From assembly GCA_027079365.1 (NCBI GenBank), contig JALWVW010000372.1, positions 1-10,089 of the forward strand: a stretch of DNA of 10,089 nucleotides, read 5' to 3'. Below the pieces are notes generated by a model that was not told the DNA's origin, made no database searches, and saw only the letters and a list, made by a program, of their open reading frames with translations. This document shows, one piece after another, positions 1-8,041 of the stretch; position 1 is the stretch's first letter, and each line of letters starts with the position of its first letter. Source of the stretch: Campylobacteraceae bacterium (GTDB lineage: Bacteria; Campylobacterota; Campylobacteria; Campylobacterales; Sulfurovaceae). The translations under genes were made by a program, and so were the position numbers.

Positions 1-1374
1 TCGGCTATTTTCACTTCCACTCCAGTTTACTGTTACACCAAGCTGACTTGTAGATATACTATCCACGGCTCCTCCGCTCCCATAAGCTATATAGTCACTC
101 GGGACAACACTGAGTGGCTGATTGTCTATAATGGTAATATCTGTATTGACGGGTCGATACAAAGCAACATCATCTCCTCCATTGTTCAATACTTCTGAGT
201 GCCCCATATAAAAATGATGTACATTTCCCGCGATGCTATCTGTACCACTGCCAATATGCAAGATTACATAATCACCTGTATTGACGGTATGTTTTAGGAA
301 ACGGTAATGATGTCCTGATCCATCTTGATCTGTAAAAAGATAATTTTTCAGATTACCCCCTTGTGTCACATAAAACTCTACAAACTCATCATTATTGCTG
401 CCATTTGTCGTTTGGCGGTAAAGAACTTCGTTGATCACCAGTTCTGCTGGTGTAACCGGATCATTCAGCATCACCCAATATGCCACTTCTTCCGTCGTGT
501 GGGTACGTGTAGTATCTCCTTGTACCGTTTCTTCATCAATCCCCATATCCAATGATGTACCAAACGGTGCGGCACCATAGAGAACTGCCCATCCCCCTTG
601 TCCTCCATCTTCAGCTTCCTGATGCACAATGCCATCCGTATATGCCTTATCCAGAGTATAACTGTAAGGCGGGTTATTGCCAATACCCCGAATGCTGTCT
701 CCCCCATAGTTCACCGCCATAGAAAAGTCTTCCAGTTCATAGATTCCGGCTTCGGCTACAAAATAACCCAAAGTTTCATTATTACGGGTTTGCCCTATCT
801 GTCCTACATGCTTTCCTACACATATTCTGTTATTACTTTGAAAGGGTCTTCTGTTTCTGTTTTGACAGTTAAAAGACCAAAAAACCGAAAATCTATTATC
901 GTTATAACTCATCACCTGACCAAGTACTGCGGGCTTTGTATAGGACTGTGTCACACTGCCCGTAACCTCTTCTGCTCTTGCGGCACTCCAGTTATTTGGG
1001 CTTGTATTTCCATTGGTATTATCTGAGAGTACCTTGTGTGCTTCGTACTTGAAAGGAATGGTATAGCTACCTTCATCTGAGATGATACAGTAGACATCCG
1101 TACTGTAACCGGGATCACTGTCATTTGGATGCTGAATTTTCACCTGAAAATTGCTGGAATTGATATTCCTGATGCGTACTACTGCTTCATTATCTGTTTT
1201 GTTTGCCAGAACATTGGTACATACTACTATGGCATCACTGTAACTGTTACCTAGATTGACCGTTTGCCAATTATAGCCTACGCCGGATATTTTCTGGTAT
1301 TCCAGATCAGATGTAATGACCTCTGCAGAAGCAAAGAACGCCAGAAAAAAAACCCAGAATACTATCTTTCTCAT
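1..1374 (-). CDS. Secreted H-type-lectin-like / lamin-tail domain protein (C-terminus beyond window)
   Basis: The frame is open from an ATG at 1374 to the left edge, giving 458 residues with no stop, so the protein continues outside. Residues 1-17 form a signal peptide (short basic start, hydrophobic core, cleavage after ASA). Residues about 30-110 and 138-308 resemble H-type-lectin-like beta-sandwich segments common in marine bacterial surface proteins: WQTV (35-38), VVRIRN (65-70), ETLGYFVAEAG (200-210), GGWAVLYG (260-267) and the RTHTTEEVAY run (290-299). Each segment has two cysteines (C52/C96 and C170/C185), which could form disulfides after export. Residues about 309-445 match a bacterial lamin-tail domain: ELVINEVLY (311-319), then DEFVEFYV (329-336), and DYVILHIG later. 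The start lies four bases after the TGA of the PA14 gene with no good Shine-Dalgarno, which suggests translation coupled to that gene. The likely role is a cell-surface or released binding protein; its ligand is unknown. The lectin assignment comes from remembered family patterns and is less sure than the lamin-tail call. Confidence 0.85.
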   Translation of the reverse strand, partial: MRKIVFWVFFLAFFASAEVITSDLEYQKISGVGYNWQTVNLGNSYSDAIVVCTNVLANKTDNEAVVRIRNINSSNFQVKIQHPNDSDPGYSTDVYCIISDEGSYTIPFKYEAHKVLSDNTNGNTSPNNWSAARAEEVTGSVTQSYTKPAVLGQVMSYNDNRFSVFWSFNCQNRNRRPFQSNNRICVGKHVGQIGQTRNNETLGYFVAEAGIYELEDFSMAVNYGGDSIRGIGNNPPYSYTLDKAYTDGIVHQEAEDGGQGGWAVLYGAAPFGTSLDMGIDEETVQGDTTRTHTTEEVAYWVMLNDPVTPAELVINEVLYRQTTNGSNNDEFVEFYVTQGGNLKNYLFTDQDGSGHHYRFLKHTVNTGDYVILHIGSGTDSIAGNVHHFYMGHSEVLNNGGDDVALYRPVNTDITIIDNQPLSVVPSDYIAYGSGGAVDSISTSQLGVTVNWSGSENSR

Positions 1375-1378
1375 GGCA

Positions 1379-2932
1379 TCACTTAATCTTCACTTCAAAG
1401 TATCCACACTTTTTGCTGTCTGCTGAAAGCGTGCCAAAATCAAGCTTGATGGGATCAACCCCATCTCCAGTCCCATTCAAACCATTGGAAGATGTGGATC
1501 CAGGATTGAGGCAGTTACAGGGGCTGCTCCCGATATGAAGGTTGGTGATGGTGTTGGTATCAAAATTCCCATTTACACTATCTGTGACAATGTTATTGTT
1601 TATCGGGATAAAGTCCCGGTTATGCATATCAATAGCATACCGAATTGTACCTCCGGGGATACGCTTGGGATGGGTTGTATTGTTAACTGGATCATCAAGA
1701 ACACAGGAAGTTTTTGTAACCTTCGGCTGGCAATGGAAAAACTGAGATGCTGGAACTTTCTCCAAAATACCACCGGGACGCTGCCAATATAGATAGTAAT
1801 TATCTCCCCCACCTCTTTCTTGTTGGTGAAAAGTTACTTTGTGCCATCCCGCCGAAATGTATGTCTTAATAGTATACTCACTATTATTGTGTCGTCCATG
1901 CCCTCCATACCATCCCGTAATCATCTGGTTATCCAAATAGACTTCTACTGCATCATCCCCATCGACACCAAAATGATACTCTCCAGTATCCGGTAGATAA
2001 ATGTACCCTTCAAAAATACTCAGGTAATCATTGTTGGAACCATAGGGATTTCCAGATCCGTCAATATTATCTTGATAGCCGCTTCCATCATAATGACTAT
2101 TATCAGCATAATTCTGGACAAGGGTATCAAATTCATAACGATCTTTTGGATATGTGTTATAGCCACTCGTATTGTATGTTCTCATACTGATTTTGTTTAC
2201 AGGTGATACACAGGCAGGCGTGATAGCAGAGAGATGGTGATAGGGACGGTAAACTATATCGTTGCTTTTATTGATATTAGAAGCATTGTAGGTATTTTCA
2301 TCATAATGGCTTGAATCTTCTTTGACACCTATCGTAGCGGAACTTCCATCCGTATCATTGCTGTTGTTATCTTTATACCTATATTTGATTGTACCATCTT
2401 TATAGAGGACGATTTGAAATGTATATTGCGTATTGCTGTTACCATAGCGTGGCACTTCATTCCAATAGACAACAAAATGTTCACCATCTCCAGATCCTAA
2501 AGTATCATATTTTATCGTACCTGTTGTACCACTGGCACTTGGATAAAGATCATCCCAATAAGGTACTATAGCATTATCGGGAGTACTTGAACTGCTCAAT
2601 TGATGATTGGTATAGTCTGCTGCAGTAGATCGCTCACTGTTATTATTGAAAGCGCCGCTTGCACGCAAATAAAGTATCCCATTAGATGAAATAATTATTT
2701 CACTGTAAGTACTCCCATTAAAAGGGAAACTGAATCCGATAGGAACATGCTCATCCAATGCATCATCATACACTCCGCCTGAGCGATGATAATCACTATG
2801 GAATGCTGTAGATACATTTTCAAATCCATTAGCATTGCCATTTAAATCAGGGCCAATACTTTTGGCCAAATAGACCAGATCGGCATAAACAACAAAAGGG
2901 AACAAGAAGACAAGGAAAACAGATCGTCTCAC
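1379..2932 (-). CDS. Secreted PA14-domain protein with C-terminal four-cysteine DUF11-like module
   Basis: 517 residues. Residues 1-17 are a signal peptide (cleavage after VYA). Residues about 60-230 form a beta-rich segment with PIGFSFPF (64-71), IIISSNGILYL (79-89) and FQIVLYKDGTIKYRY (172-186), a pattern like nidogen-type extracellular domains. Residues about 247-398 are a PA14 domain: YIYLPDTGEYHFGVDGDDAV (310-329), VYLDN (331-335), GWHKVTFH (362-369). The adjacent aspartates D326-D327 fit the calcium-binding DD pair used by sugar-binding PA14 proteins, so glycan binding is plausible but not shown. Residues 404-517 are a DUF11-like domain with C410, C472, C474 and C509, closely related to the end of the 366-residue protein at 8042-9142. 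The start is a GTG whose last bases overlap the TGA of the barrel gene, so translation is probably coupled to it. The coding sequence is rich in Asn, Ser, Tyr and Asp and more AT-rich than the barrel gene. Likely a secreted adhesin or a tip or side subunit of a surface structure. Confidence 0.92.
   Translation of the reverse strand: MRRSVFLVFLFPFVVYADLVYLAKSIGPDLNGNANGFENVSTAFHSDYHRSGGVYDDALDEHVPIGFSFPFNGSTYSEIIISSNGILYLRASGAFNNNSERSTAADYTNHQLSSSSTPDNAIVPYWDDLYPSASGTTGTIKYDTLGSGDGEHFVVYWNEVPRYGNSNTQYTFQIVLYKDGTIKYRYKDNNSNDTDGSSATIGVKEDSSHYDENTYNASNINKSNDIVYRPYHHLSAITPACVSPVNKISMRTYNTSGYNTYPKDRYEFDTLVQNYADNSHYDGSGYQDNIDGSGNPYGSNNDYLSIFEGYIYLPDTGEYHFGVDGDDAVEVYLDNQMITGWYGGHGRHNNSEYTIKTYISAGWHKVTFHQQERGGGDNYYLYWQRPGGILEKVPASQFFHCQPKVTKTSCVLDDPVNNTTHPKRIPGGTIRYAIDMHNRDFIPINNNIVTDSVNGNFDTNTITNLHIGSSPCNCLNPGSTSSNGLNGTGDGVDPIKLDFGTLSADSKKCGYFEVKIK
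2929..2932 (-). promoter_or_regulatory. GTGA stop/start overlap between barrel and PA14 genes
   Basis: The four bases GTGA hold both the GTG start of the 517-residue gene and the TGA stop of the 1647-residue gene. Only a weak purine-rich stretch (AAGGGGG) precedes the GTG. This fits termination-reinitiation coupling, so the PA14 protein should be made only when the barrel gene is translated to its end. Confidence 0.75.
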
Positions 2933-5900
2933 TTCACCGCCCCCTTCGCCATGCTTTTCACGCTCTCCTGATCAAACTTGATCTTGAGTTTGAAGTAGGC
3001 GCCTTCCTGATGGTAATTCTGCTGTGAGAAATCCTCGTCATCGAAGCCCTCTGTGTTGTAGCCCAGAGTGAAGACTGCATCTTGCTTGGGGCTTATTTCC
3101 ATAAATGCTCCCAGACTGTAGTCATAATTATTCGCTGTATAGGAGTGCAGTATCGATCCCTGTAGGCCTATGGCCCATTTTGCATTGATATCATACTTGG
3201 CAGTGAGCCCCACCAGATCTGTCCAGCTTCTGTATCTCTCGCCATCAATCTCATCGATCACATGCTTGAGACCATACTGTAGCGCCAGTTCCCATTGGTC
3301 ATTTGGCTGCCAGTGCAGGTGGGTATTGCTGACCAGTTTGCGGGTCTGTGTCTCTTCAATGTCCGTCAGGGTATAGTAATCGATCAGATCCAGTCTGCTC
3401 AGCATGATCCAGTCCGTCTCCAGCGGCCTATAGACAAACGCCAGCTTTACATCAATATCTCGATCCTCTGTCGCATGATCCCAACGTCTATGATAGCCGA
3501 CCGCTGCTGCCAGCCCTATCTCTTCACTCTGCTTGACATAGAGTCCGGCATCAATATTGAGCTTGTCTTCGCTGTCGGTATTCCTATAGCCTACAGAGAG
3601 ATCTGCACTGTACTTCTCCGCAGTATAGTTAGCACTGATAGTGTAGGCATCGAAATCCTTGTCGCTGCCTCCATCACCGCTGGCGATACCCTTTTCATAC
3701 CCCAGTTTCCACTTCCACTTTTTCCCAAACAGCAGGGTACGCGTCAGCCCCATCGTATCAAAGATCCGTGAACCATCCTTACCCGAGTCATAGAGTCTGG
3801 TATAGGTAATCTCGCTATCCTTCCAAGGGATATAGCTGGCACCAACCCTGGAGCTCCAGCTGGCACCATCACTGCCGCTCTTTCGCTCCAACTGCCCAAA
3901 GAGTGTAGTGTTGACATCAAACTTCCAGTCTACTCCCAGTGCTGTTTTGGTCGGAAACTCTTTATCTTCATTGCTGCCCAGGCTCTGGTCATGAGAGACC
4001 CAGACGCTTAGATTACCATCATAGAAATCCCGTCCGAGCTTGGTCGTGATCTGGTGGGTGGCTTCACTCTCACTGTTTTTGGCATAACGATACCCTACAG
4101 AGCCATTCCATACGCCTTTTTTAAATGCTGCCGAGAGCTCTGCCACATGCTCATCGTTGATGGTATCATTGACATCATAGTGTCTATTCTGATAGATTGT
4201 CGCTGCCAGCGTCCAGTTCTCATCCAGTTTTTTATGGATATCCACACCGATCTTTCGGGTAGCAGAAAGACTTTCGGAGAGCTGCCCCAGACCAAAGGCT
4301 GCATCCTGCTTGCGGTAGTAGGCTCTGGCAGAGAGATTGTCATCTCTGTACTCCAGACTGGCACTGAGGGCTTCGCCTTTGGTCTTGTTCCCGTCTGCAC
4401 CATTTCTAGTCTGGGCATACTCCGCTTTGAGCTCCAGATTTTCACTCAGTTTCGCCTTAAGATCCACACCATAGAGCCTGTTGCTACCCGATCCTGTTTC
4501 CTCCTGGACCAGGGTAGCACCCGCTTCATACTTCCCGTCATTGCTTTTGGCAGAGACCCTGCCACCATAGGTATAGTGACTCTTCCCATCCCCGTCCACC
4601 TCATATTTGGCAACGATATACTGTGGGTTGAAGGCGGCATCGGTACTGTAGACCGGGTCTTTGAAGTACAGCGTGCCTTTGTCATAATCGATATCATAGT
4701 CTCTATAGCGTTGCAGCGTGCGGGTCTCAATGAGGATCTCTTCTCTATGGCGGTCACGCACCTCGATCGTGATCGTCTCAGAACTTTCGATGATCGGATG
4801 CTGCTCCAGCTGATAATACCCTCTGCTACCATCGCCTCTGTGCTCCTCACGGAAGAAAAGCTCATCTGTTTTGGCTACAAAGACGGTCGCTTCTATGTTG
4901 CTCCCTCTGTATGTTCCTTTGAGCCCGGTGAAGCTTCGCGTATAGTTACTCAGCTCTGTCTTGTCCAGACCTGTAGTGTAGTCACCAAAGAGGAGCGAGA
5001 AGGTCTCATTCTCAATCTTGAGATAGAGCTTTTTGGTGCTGGGAGCCTCACTGCCTTGCTTGCTGGCATCGTTGTAGAGGGTGTAGTAGGCATCAGGATC
5101 AATCTTGTCAAAGAGTTTTCTATCCCCTTTTCTACGTCCACTATCATAGGCCATGGTCAGCAACCACTTGCCCTTGATGCGCCCCTTGGCAAAGAAGGCG
5201 ACCCTACCTTTGGTATAGAGCCCTTCTTTACGCCCTTTCTGGTGCAGTGACTCCATCTTGCCATGCAGTGTACGATAGCCGACTGTACCCTCGGCAAAGC
5301 CTACCAGTATCCAGTCTCTAAGGTGTGGCTTGAGGTGCACCGTCAGCGTCTGCGCCTCATCGCCATAGAGCTTGAAGTGCAGCTGTGCCTCTCCGGCGAT
5401 TGCCGTAGGCTCCAGGGTAACATACGCAACACCCTCGGAATCAATGGTATATTGTCCCTTGCCGTTGCTCATAACCTGAGGGGCGTGCTTGCTGTCGGTG
5501 GTGAAGCTTCCCACCATACCGCCACGCAACACATGACCTGAAGGCCCTACCATCCGTACAGCCACCACAGGACTGTGCACCCCGTCAGCCACCAGATAGG
5601 AGTACGCAGGCAGGAACTCGATATGCTTTGGCGCACGGCTCTCCACAAAGACCTCACGGCGTATCCGCTTGAGTATGCTGCCGCCTTGTTTGATCACGGC
5701 GGTAAAGATATTGCTCCCTTCAGCCAGATCTACCCCTTTGTAATGCATAATCTGCATCTGTCTGTCACTGCTTCGAAAGATCCCTTCATAGTTGAGCATG
5801 CTGACCTTATGTCCGTTGAGGCGTAGCTCGACACTGCCCCCTCGGGGATAGAGGATCGCTACACGGGTAGAAGGAATGTCTGGTATCCAGCCTTTGGGAG

Positions 5901-7872
5901 GCCAGACGATCGCTGCTGTTTTACCCAATGCATCTACCTCTTCAGGTGTATAGTCAGGCATAGAGACCTGCCTGGTCTGCTTCGTCCAGTTGTAGTCACC
6001 TGCAACCACAGGTGCTTTGCCCCCAACTGACTCGAGTGAAACGGTGTCTGAGGCCTGCACGATCTGCGTAATCTGTCCTTTTTTGCCAGCAGTAAATACA
6101 ACCTGCACGATATCACTGCGCTGGTTTGTGCTCTTGGCGGTATCAAAGTAGAGTATCCCTCGGATCTCTTTTTCTGGAATAGCACCTTCAAGTACCTTGA
6201 GTCTCAAGGTAACCTTATGCTCATGATTCAGCTTGACTGCAATCATCTCTTCGCTGATTTTGGGCTCGGTATGATTGTTGGTAGAACCTTTGACATACGC
6301 CAGCCCCTCAGAGAGCGCGAGGAACACCTCAGGATCTATCAGTCCCATATCTTTGGCGATCTCCAAGGTCACCTGTACTTCCGTGGCGGAGACCTTTTTG
6401 ATACCCAGTTTCAGTGACACATCGCCTGTCACACCCGGCAGTCGTTCCAGACAGAAATCTGCCCGTGCCATCTCTCCATGATAGAGATCGACAAACTGTG
6501 ACCGAGATGAACCTGCAAAGCGGGTATTGTCTCGGCACTGTGCCAGCTTGTACCTGCCCTTGAAGCTCTCTTCATCCATCTGTACCACATGGGTACCATT
6601 GTCGATATCGACAAAGTGGTACTTTCCCTCCTTGTCTGTCACGACAAACCTGCCATCCTCCATATAGAGCTTGACACCCTCGATACCACAGCCTTTTAGC
6701 TTGCTGCCCTCTCCATCCACGGATGCTACCGCAGAAGAAGCGACGATGCCTGTCTTGCCTTTGCCCTTCTCTTTGGATGCTTTGCAGCTGATATTGGCAT
6801 CATAGACCATACCTAGGATAAAGCCCTTGCTACGATACAGCTCCTCTTTGATCCTTAAGGTCGTAGCAGCGATATTGGATTTGCCTCCAAAGCGACTGCT
6901 TGCCCAGGCACGGTTGACCGCTTTGCCATCGATGATTCCTGCCCCGATCAGCACCACATAGCTGATCTCCGCTTTCTGCCCAGCAGCCAGTACAGGCTGG
7001 AGATAGCTGATCGTTCTGCCATCTGCCGAAAGCGTACCTACCGCAGGGCTATTTTCTACTTTGAAGCTGCCGTCTTTGTACTTGAGTCCGTCAGGGATCC
7101 TGTCTTCTACCAATACATTGCGCAAGGTGATGCTGCTGATGTTTTCCACCGTCACCGCATATTTGACAAACTCACCGATACCGGCGGTATCCTTGGACTG
7201 GGTCTTGAGCGTATGGAGTCTAAACTGCAATGCCATGATCTCCGCTGCTGCCGTGACTTCCCGCAATGTACCGTTATCGACATAAGAGGCTACGATATGG
7301 TTGCCTGCTGCCACACTCAGGTCACCATCACCATGGGAAAGTGCCGAGGGTGTGGTGTGCAGATAGCCTACAAATACCCCACTGTTAGGTGAAGTCTCAC
7401 GCAGAGTCAGCCTCTCAATATCCCCCGTGGCAGGATCGGTCACATTGATATCGATCATCTGCTGGGTGTGCATATCGGTGTTTTGGTCATGATCGGTGAC
7501 ACGAACGATCACCAGATCCTGCTCCAGATAGCTGCCCGTACCCTGCATGCCCACCACAGCAGGTGGCATAAGTGTCGACCCATCAGGCAACTGTGCTGGA
7601 GGCATGGTCTGCAATACTCCACTGCCATCACGATACCCCGTAGGCTGAAGTGTCTCACTCTGTCCAGCAGGGTTAAAAGCCAGGAACTCAATCGTCGCCG
7701 GAGTCTGCACCACGGTGCTATTGACCTCATTGGTGGTAGTGTTTCTGTCTGTACCACCGATAGTGTAATTGATATCAGCGGTATTGTGGATCACATCCCC
7801 TACCTGTGCCCCGTAAACCGATGAGAGCAGGAACAATGACAGTAGTAGGATACGCTTAAATAGCTTATTCAT
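2929..7872 (-). CDS. Large outer-membrane beta-barrel protein with N-terminal DUF11 and SdrD/CnaB-like domains
   Basis: 1647 residues. Signal peptide about 1-22. Residues 25-48 hold a GxVxxNxAxxxYxxGG motif also present in the 366-residue neighbour. About 60-215 is a beta-sandwich with the ETSPNSGVF motif (159-167). About 216-345 is a DUF11 repeat (KYAVTVEN, VEDRIPDGL). About 346-480 is an SdrD/CnaB-like domain (GVKLYMEDGRFVVTDKEGKY, 399-418) with C363, C395, C446 and C474. About 480-620 is a further degenerate beta domain; 650-745 contains PPKGWIPDIPSTRVAILYPR; 746-850 is Ig-like (ADGVHSPVVAVRMVGPSG, 762-779). From 852 comes a conserved membrane-proximal block: DWILVGFAEGTVGY, GKWLLTMAYDSGR, IDPDAYYTLY, LFGDYTTGL, EVRDRHREEIL, DYDIDYDKGTLYF. 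From about 1095 there are many amphipathic alternating strands typical of a barrel, ending in AYFKLKIKF (1625-1633) and a short basic tail. The start has AAAGGAG ten bases upstream. Probable role: outer-membrane anchor, porin or export channel for the DUF11 subunits beside it. The barrel is well supported; the channel function is inference. Confidence 0.93.
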   Translation of the reverse strand: MNKLFKRILLLSLFLLSSVYGAQVGDVIHNTADINYTIGGTDRNTTTNEVNSTVVQTPATIEFLAFNPAGQSETLQPTGYRDGSGVLQTMPPAQLPDGSTLMPPAVVGMQGTGSYLEQDLVIVRVTDHDQNTDMHTQQMIDINVTDPATGDIERLTLRETSPNSGVFVGYLHTTPSALSHGDGDLSVAAGNHIVASYVDNGTLREVTAAAEIMALQFRLHTLKTQSKDTAGIGEFVKYAVTVENISSITLRNVLVEDRIPDGLKYKDGSFKVENSPAVGTLSADGRTISYLQPVLAAGQKAEISYVVLIGAGIIDGKAVNRAWASSRFGGKSNIAATTLRIKEELYRSKGFILGMVYDANISCKASKEKGKGKTGIVASSAVASVDGEGSKLKGCGIEGVKLYMEDGRFVVTDKEGKYHFVDIDNGTHVVQMDEESFKGRYKLAQCRDNTRFAGSSRSQFVDLYHGEMARADFCLERLPGVTGDVSLKLGIKKVSATEVQVTLEIAKDMGLIDPEVFLALSEGLAYVKGSTNNHTEPKISEEMIAVKLNHEHKVTLRLKVLEGAIPEKEIRGILYFDTAKSTNQRSDIVQVVFTAGKKGQITQIVQASDTVSLESVGGKAPVVAGDYNWTKQTRQVSMPDYTPEEVDALGKTAAIVWPPKGWIPDIPSTRVAILYPRGGSVELRLNGHKVSMLNYEGIFRSSDRQMQIMHYKGVDLAEGSNIFTAVIKQGGSILKRIRREVFVESRAPKHIEFLPAYSYLVADGVHSPVVAVRMVGPSGHVLRGGMVGSFTTDSKHAPQVMSNGKGQYTIDSEGVAYVTLEPTAIAGEAQLHFKLYGDEAQTLTVHLKPHLRDWILVGFAEGTVGYRTLHGKMESLHQKGRKEGLYTKGRVAFFAKGRIKGKWLLTMAYDSGRRKGDRKLFDKIDPDAYYTLYNDASKQGSEAPSTKKLYLKIENETFSLLFGDYTTGLDKTELSNYTRSFTGLKGTYRGSNIEATVFVAKTDELFFREEHRGDGSRGYYQLEQHPIIESSETITIEVRDRHREEILIETRTLQRYRDYDIDYDKGTLYFKDPVYSTDAAFNPQYIVAKYEVDGDGKSHYTYGGRVSAKSNDGKYEAGATLVQEETGSGSNRLYGVDLKAKLSENLELKAEYAQTRNGADGNKTKGEALSASLEYRDDNLSARAYYRKQDAAFGLGQLSESLSATRKIGVDIHKKLDENWTLAATIYQNRHYDVNDTINDEHVAELSAAFKKGVWNGSVGYRYAKNSESEATHQITTKLGRDFYDGNLSVWVSHDQSLGSNEDKEFPTKTALGVDWKFDVNTTLFGQLERKSGSDGASWSSRVGASYIPWKDSEITYTRLYDSGKDGSRIFDTMGLTRTLLFGKKWKWKLGYEKGIASGDGGSDKDFDAYTISANYTAEKYSADLSVGYRNTDSEDKLNIDAGLYVKQSEEIGLAAAVGYHRRWDHATEDRDIDVKLAFVYRPLETDWIMLSRLDLIDYYTLTDIEETQTRKLVSNTHLHWQPNDQWELALQYGLKHVIDEIDGERYRSWTDLVGLTAKYDINAKWAIGLQGSILHSYTANNYDYSLGAFMEISPKQDAVFTLGYNTEGFDDEDFSQQNYHQEGAYFKLKIKFDQESVKSMAKGAVK

Positions 7873-7906
7873 ATCGCTGTTTCTCCTTTCATGGGTCTAA
7901 CTATTC

Positions 7907-7949
7907 TCAACAAGCCTGGCACCAATGATTCGGTCGCTGAGCTTGTTGA
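7907..7949. repeat. Inverted repeat TCAACAAGC...GCTTGTTGA upstream of the barrel gene
   Basis: TCAACAAGC (7907-7915) and GCTTGTTGA (7941-7949) form a perfect 9-bp stem around a 25-base loop. The right arm lies in GGTCGCTGAGCTTGTTGAAG, which resembles the GCTGAGCTTGTCGAAG type of dispersed palindromic repeat found intergenically in many bacteria. It is 18 bases upstream of the AAAGGAG (7883-7889) of the barrel gene, so it lies in that gene's leader. Confidence 0.5.
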
Positions 7950-7961
7950 AGTGTATGGGTC

Positions 7962-7976
7962 GCATTCAGTGAATGC
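7962..7976. repeat. Inverted repeat GCATTC-AGT-GAATGC
   Basis: A perfect 6-bp stem with a three-base loop, midway in the 169-base gap between the 366-residue gene and the barrel gene. Could be part of the same hairpin cluster as its neighbours or a small operator; nothing identifies a binding protein. Confidence 0.4.
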
Positions 7977-8008
7977 AACGCTACTTGGTGATTTTCACAT
8001 TTCTGTCC

Positions 8009-8032
8009 GCTCCATACTAGGAGATATGGAGC
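8009..8032. repeat. Inverted repeat GCTCCATA...TATGGAGC after the 366-residue gene
   Basis: GCTCCATA (8009-8016) and TATGGAGC (8025-8032) give a perfect 8-bp stem with an eight-base loop, starting nine bases after the TAG of the 366-residue gene. The downstream side on the minus strand reads GGACAGAAATG, with no T run. It may mark or protect the 3' end of a shorter transcript for the abundant subunit. Confidence 0.55.
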
Positions 8033-8041
8033 AAGAAAAGA

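Noticed and set aside
598..1026. Plus-strand open frame of 142 codons
   Set aside because: It is antisense to the lectin-like gene, whose minus-strand reading gives a signal peptide and recognisable domains; the plus frame gives no family resemblance.
4054..5250. Long plus-strand open frame (398 codons) opposite the barrel gene
   Set aside because: It lies wholly opposite the most conserved block of the barrel protein, its product looks like antisense translation with no domain or signal sequence, and it has no convincing ribosome-binding site.
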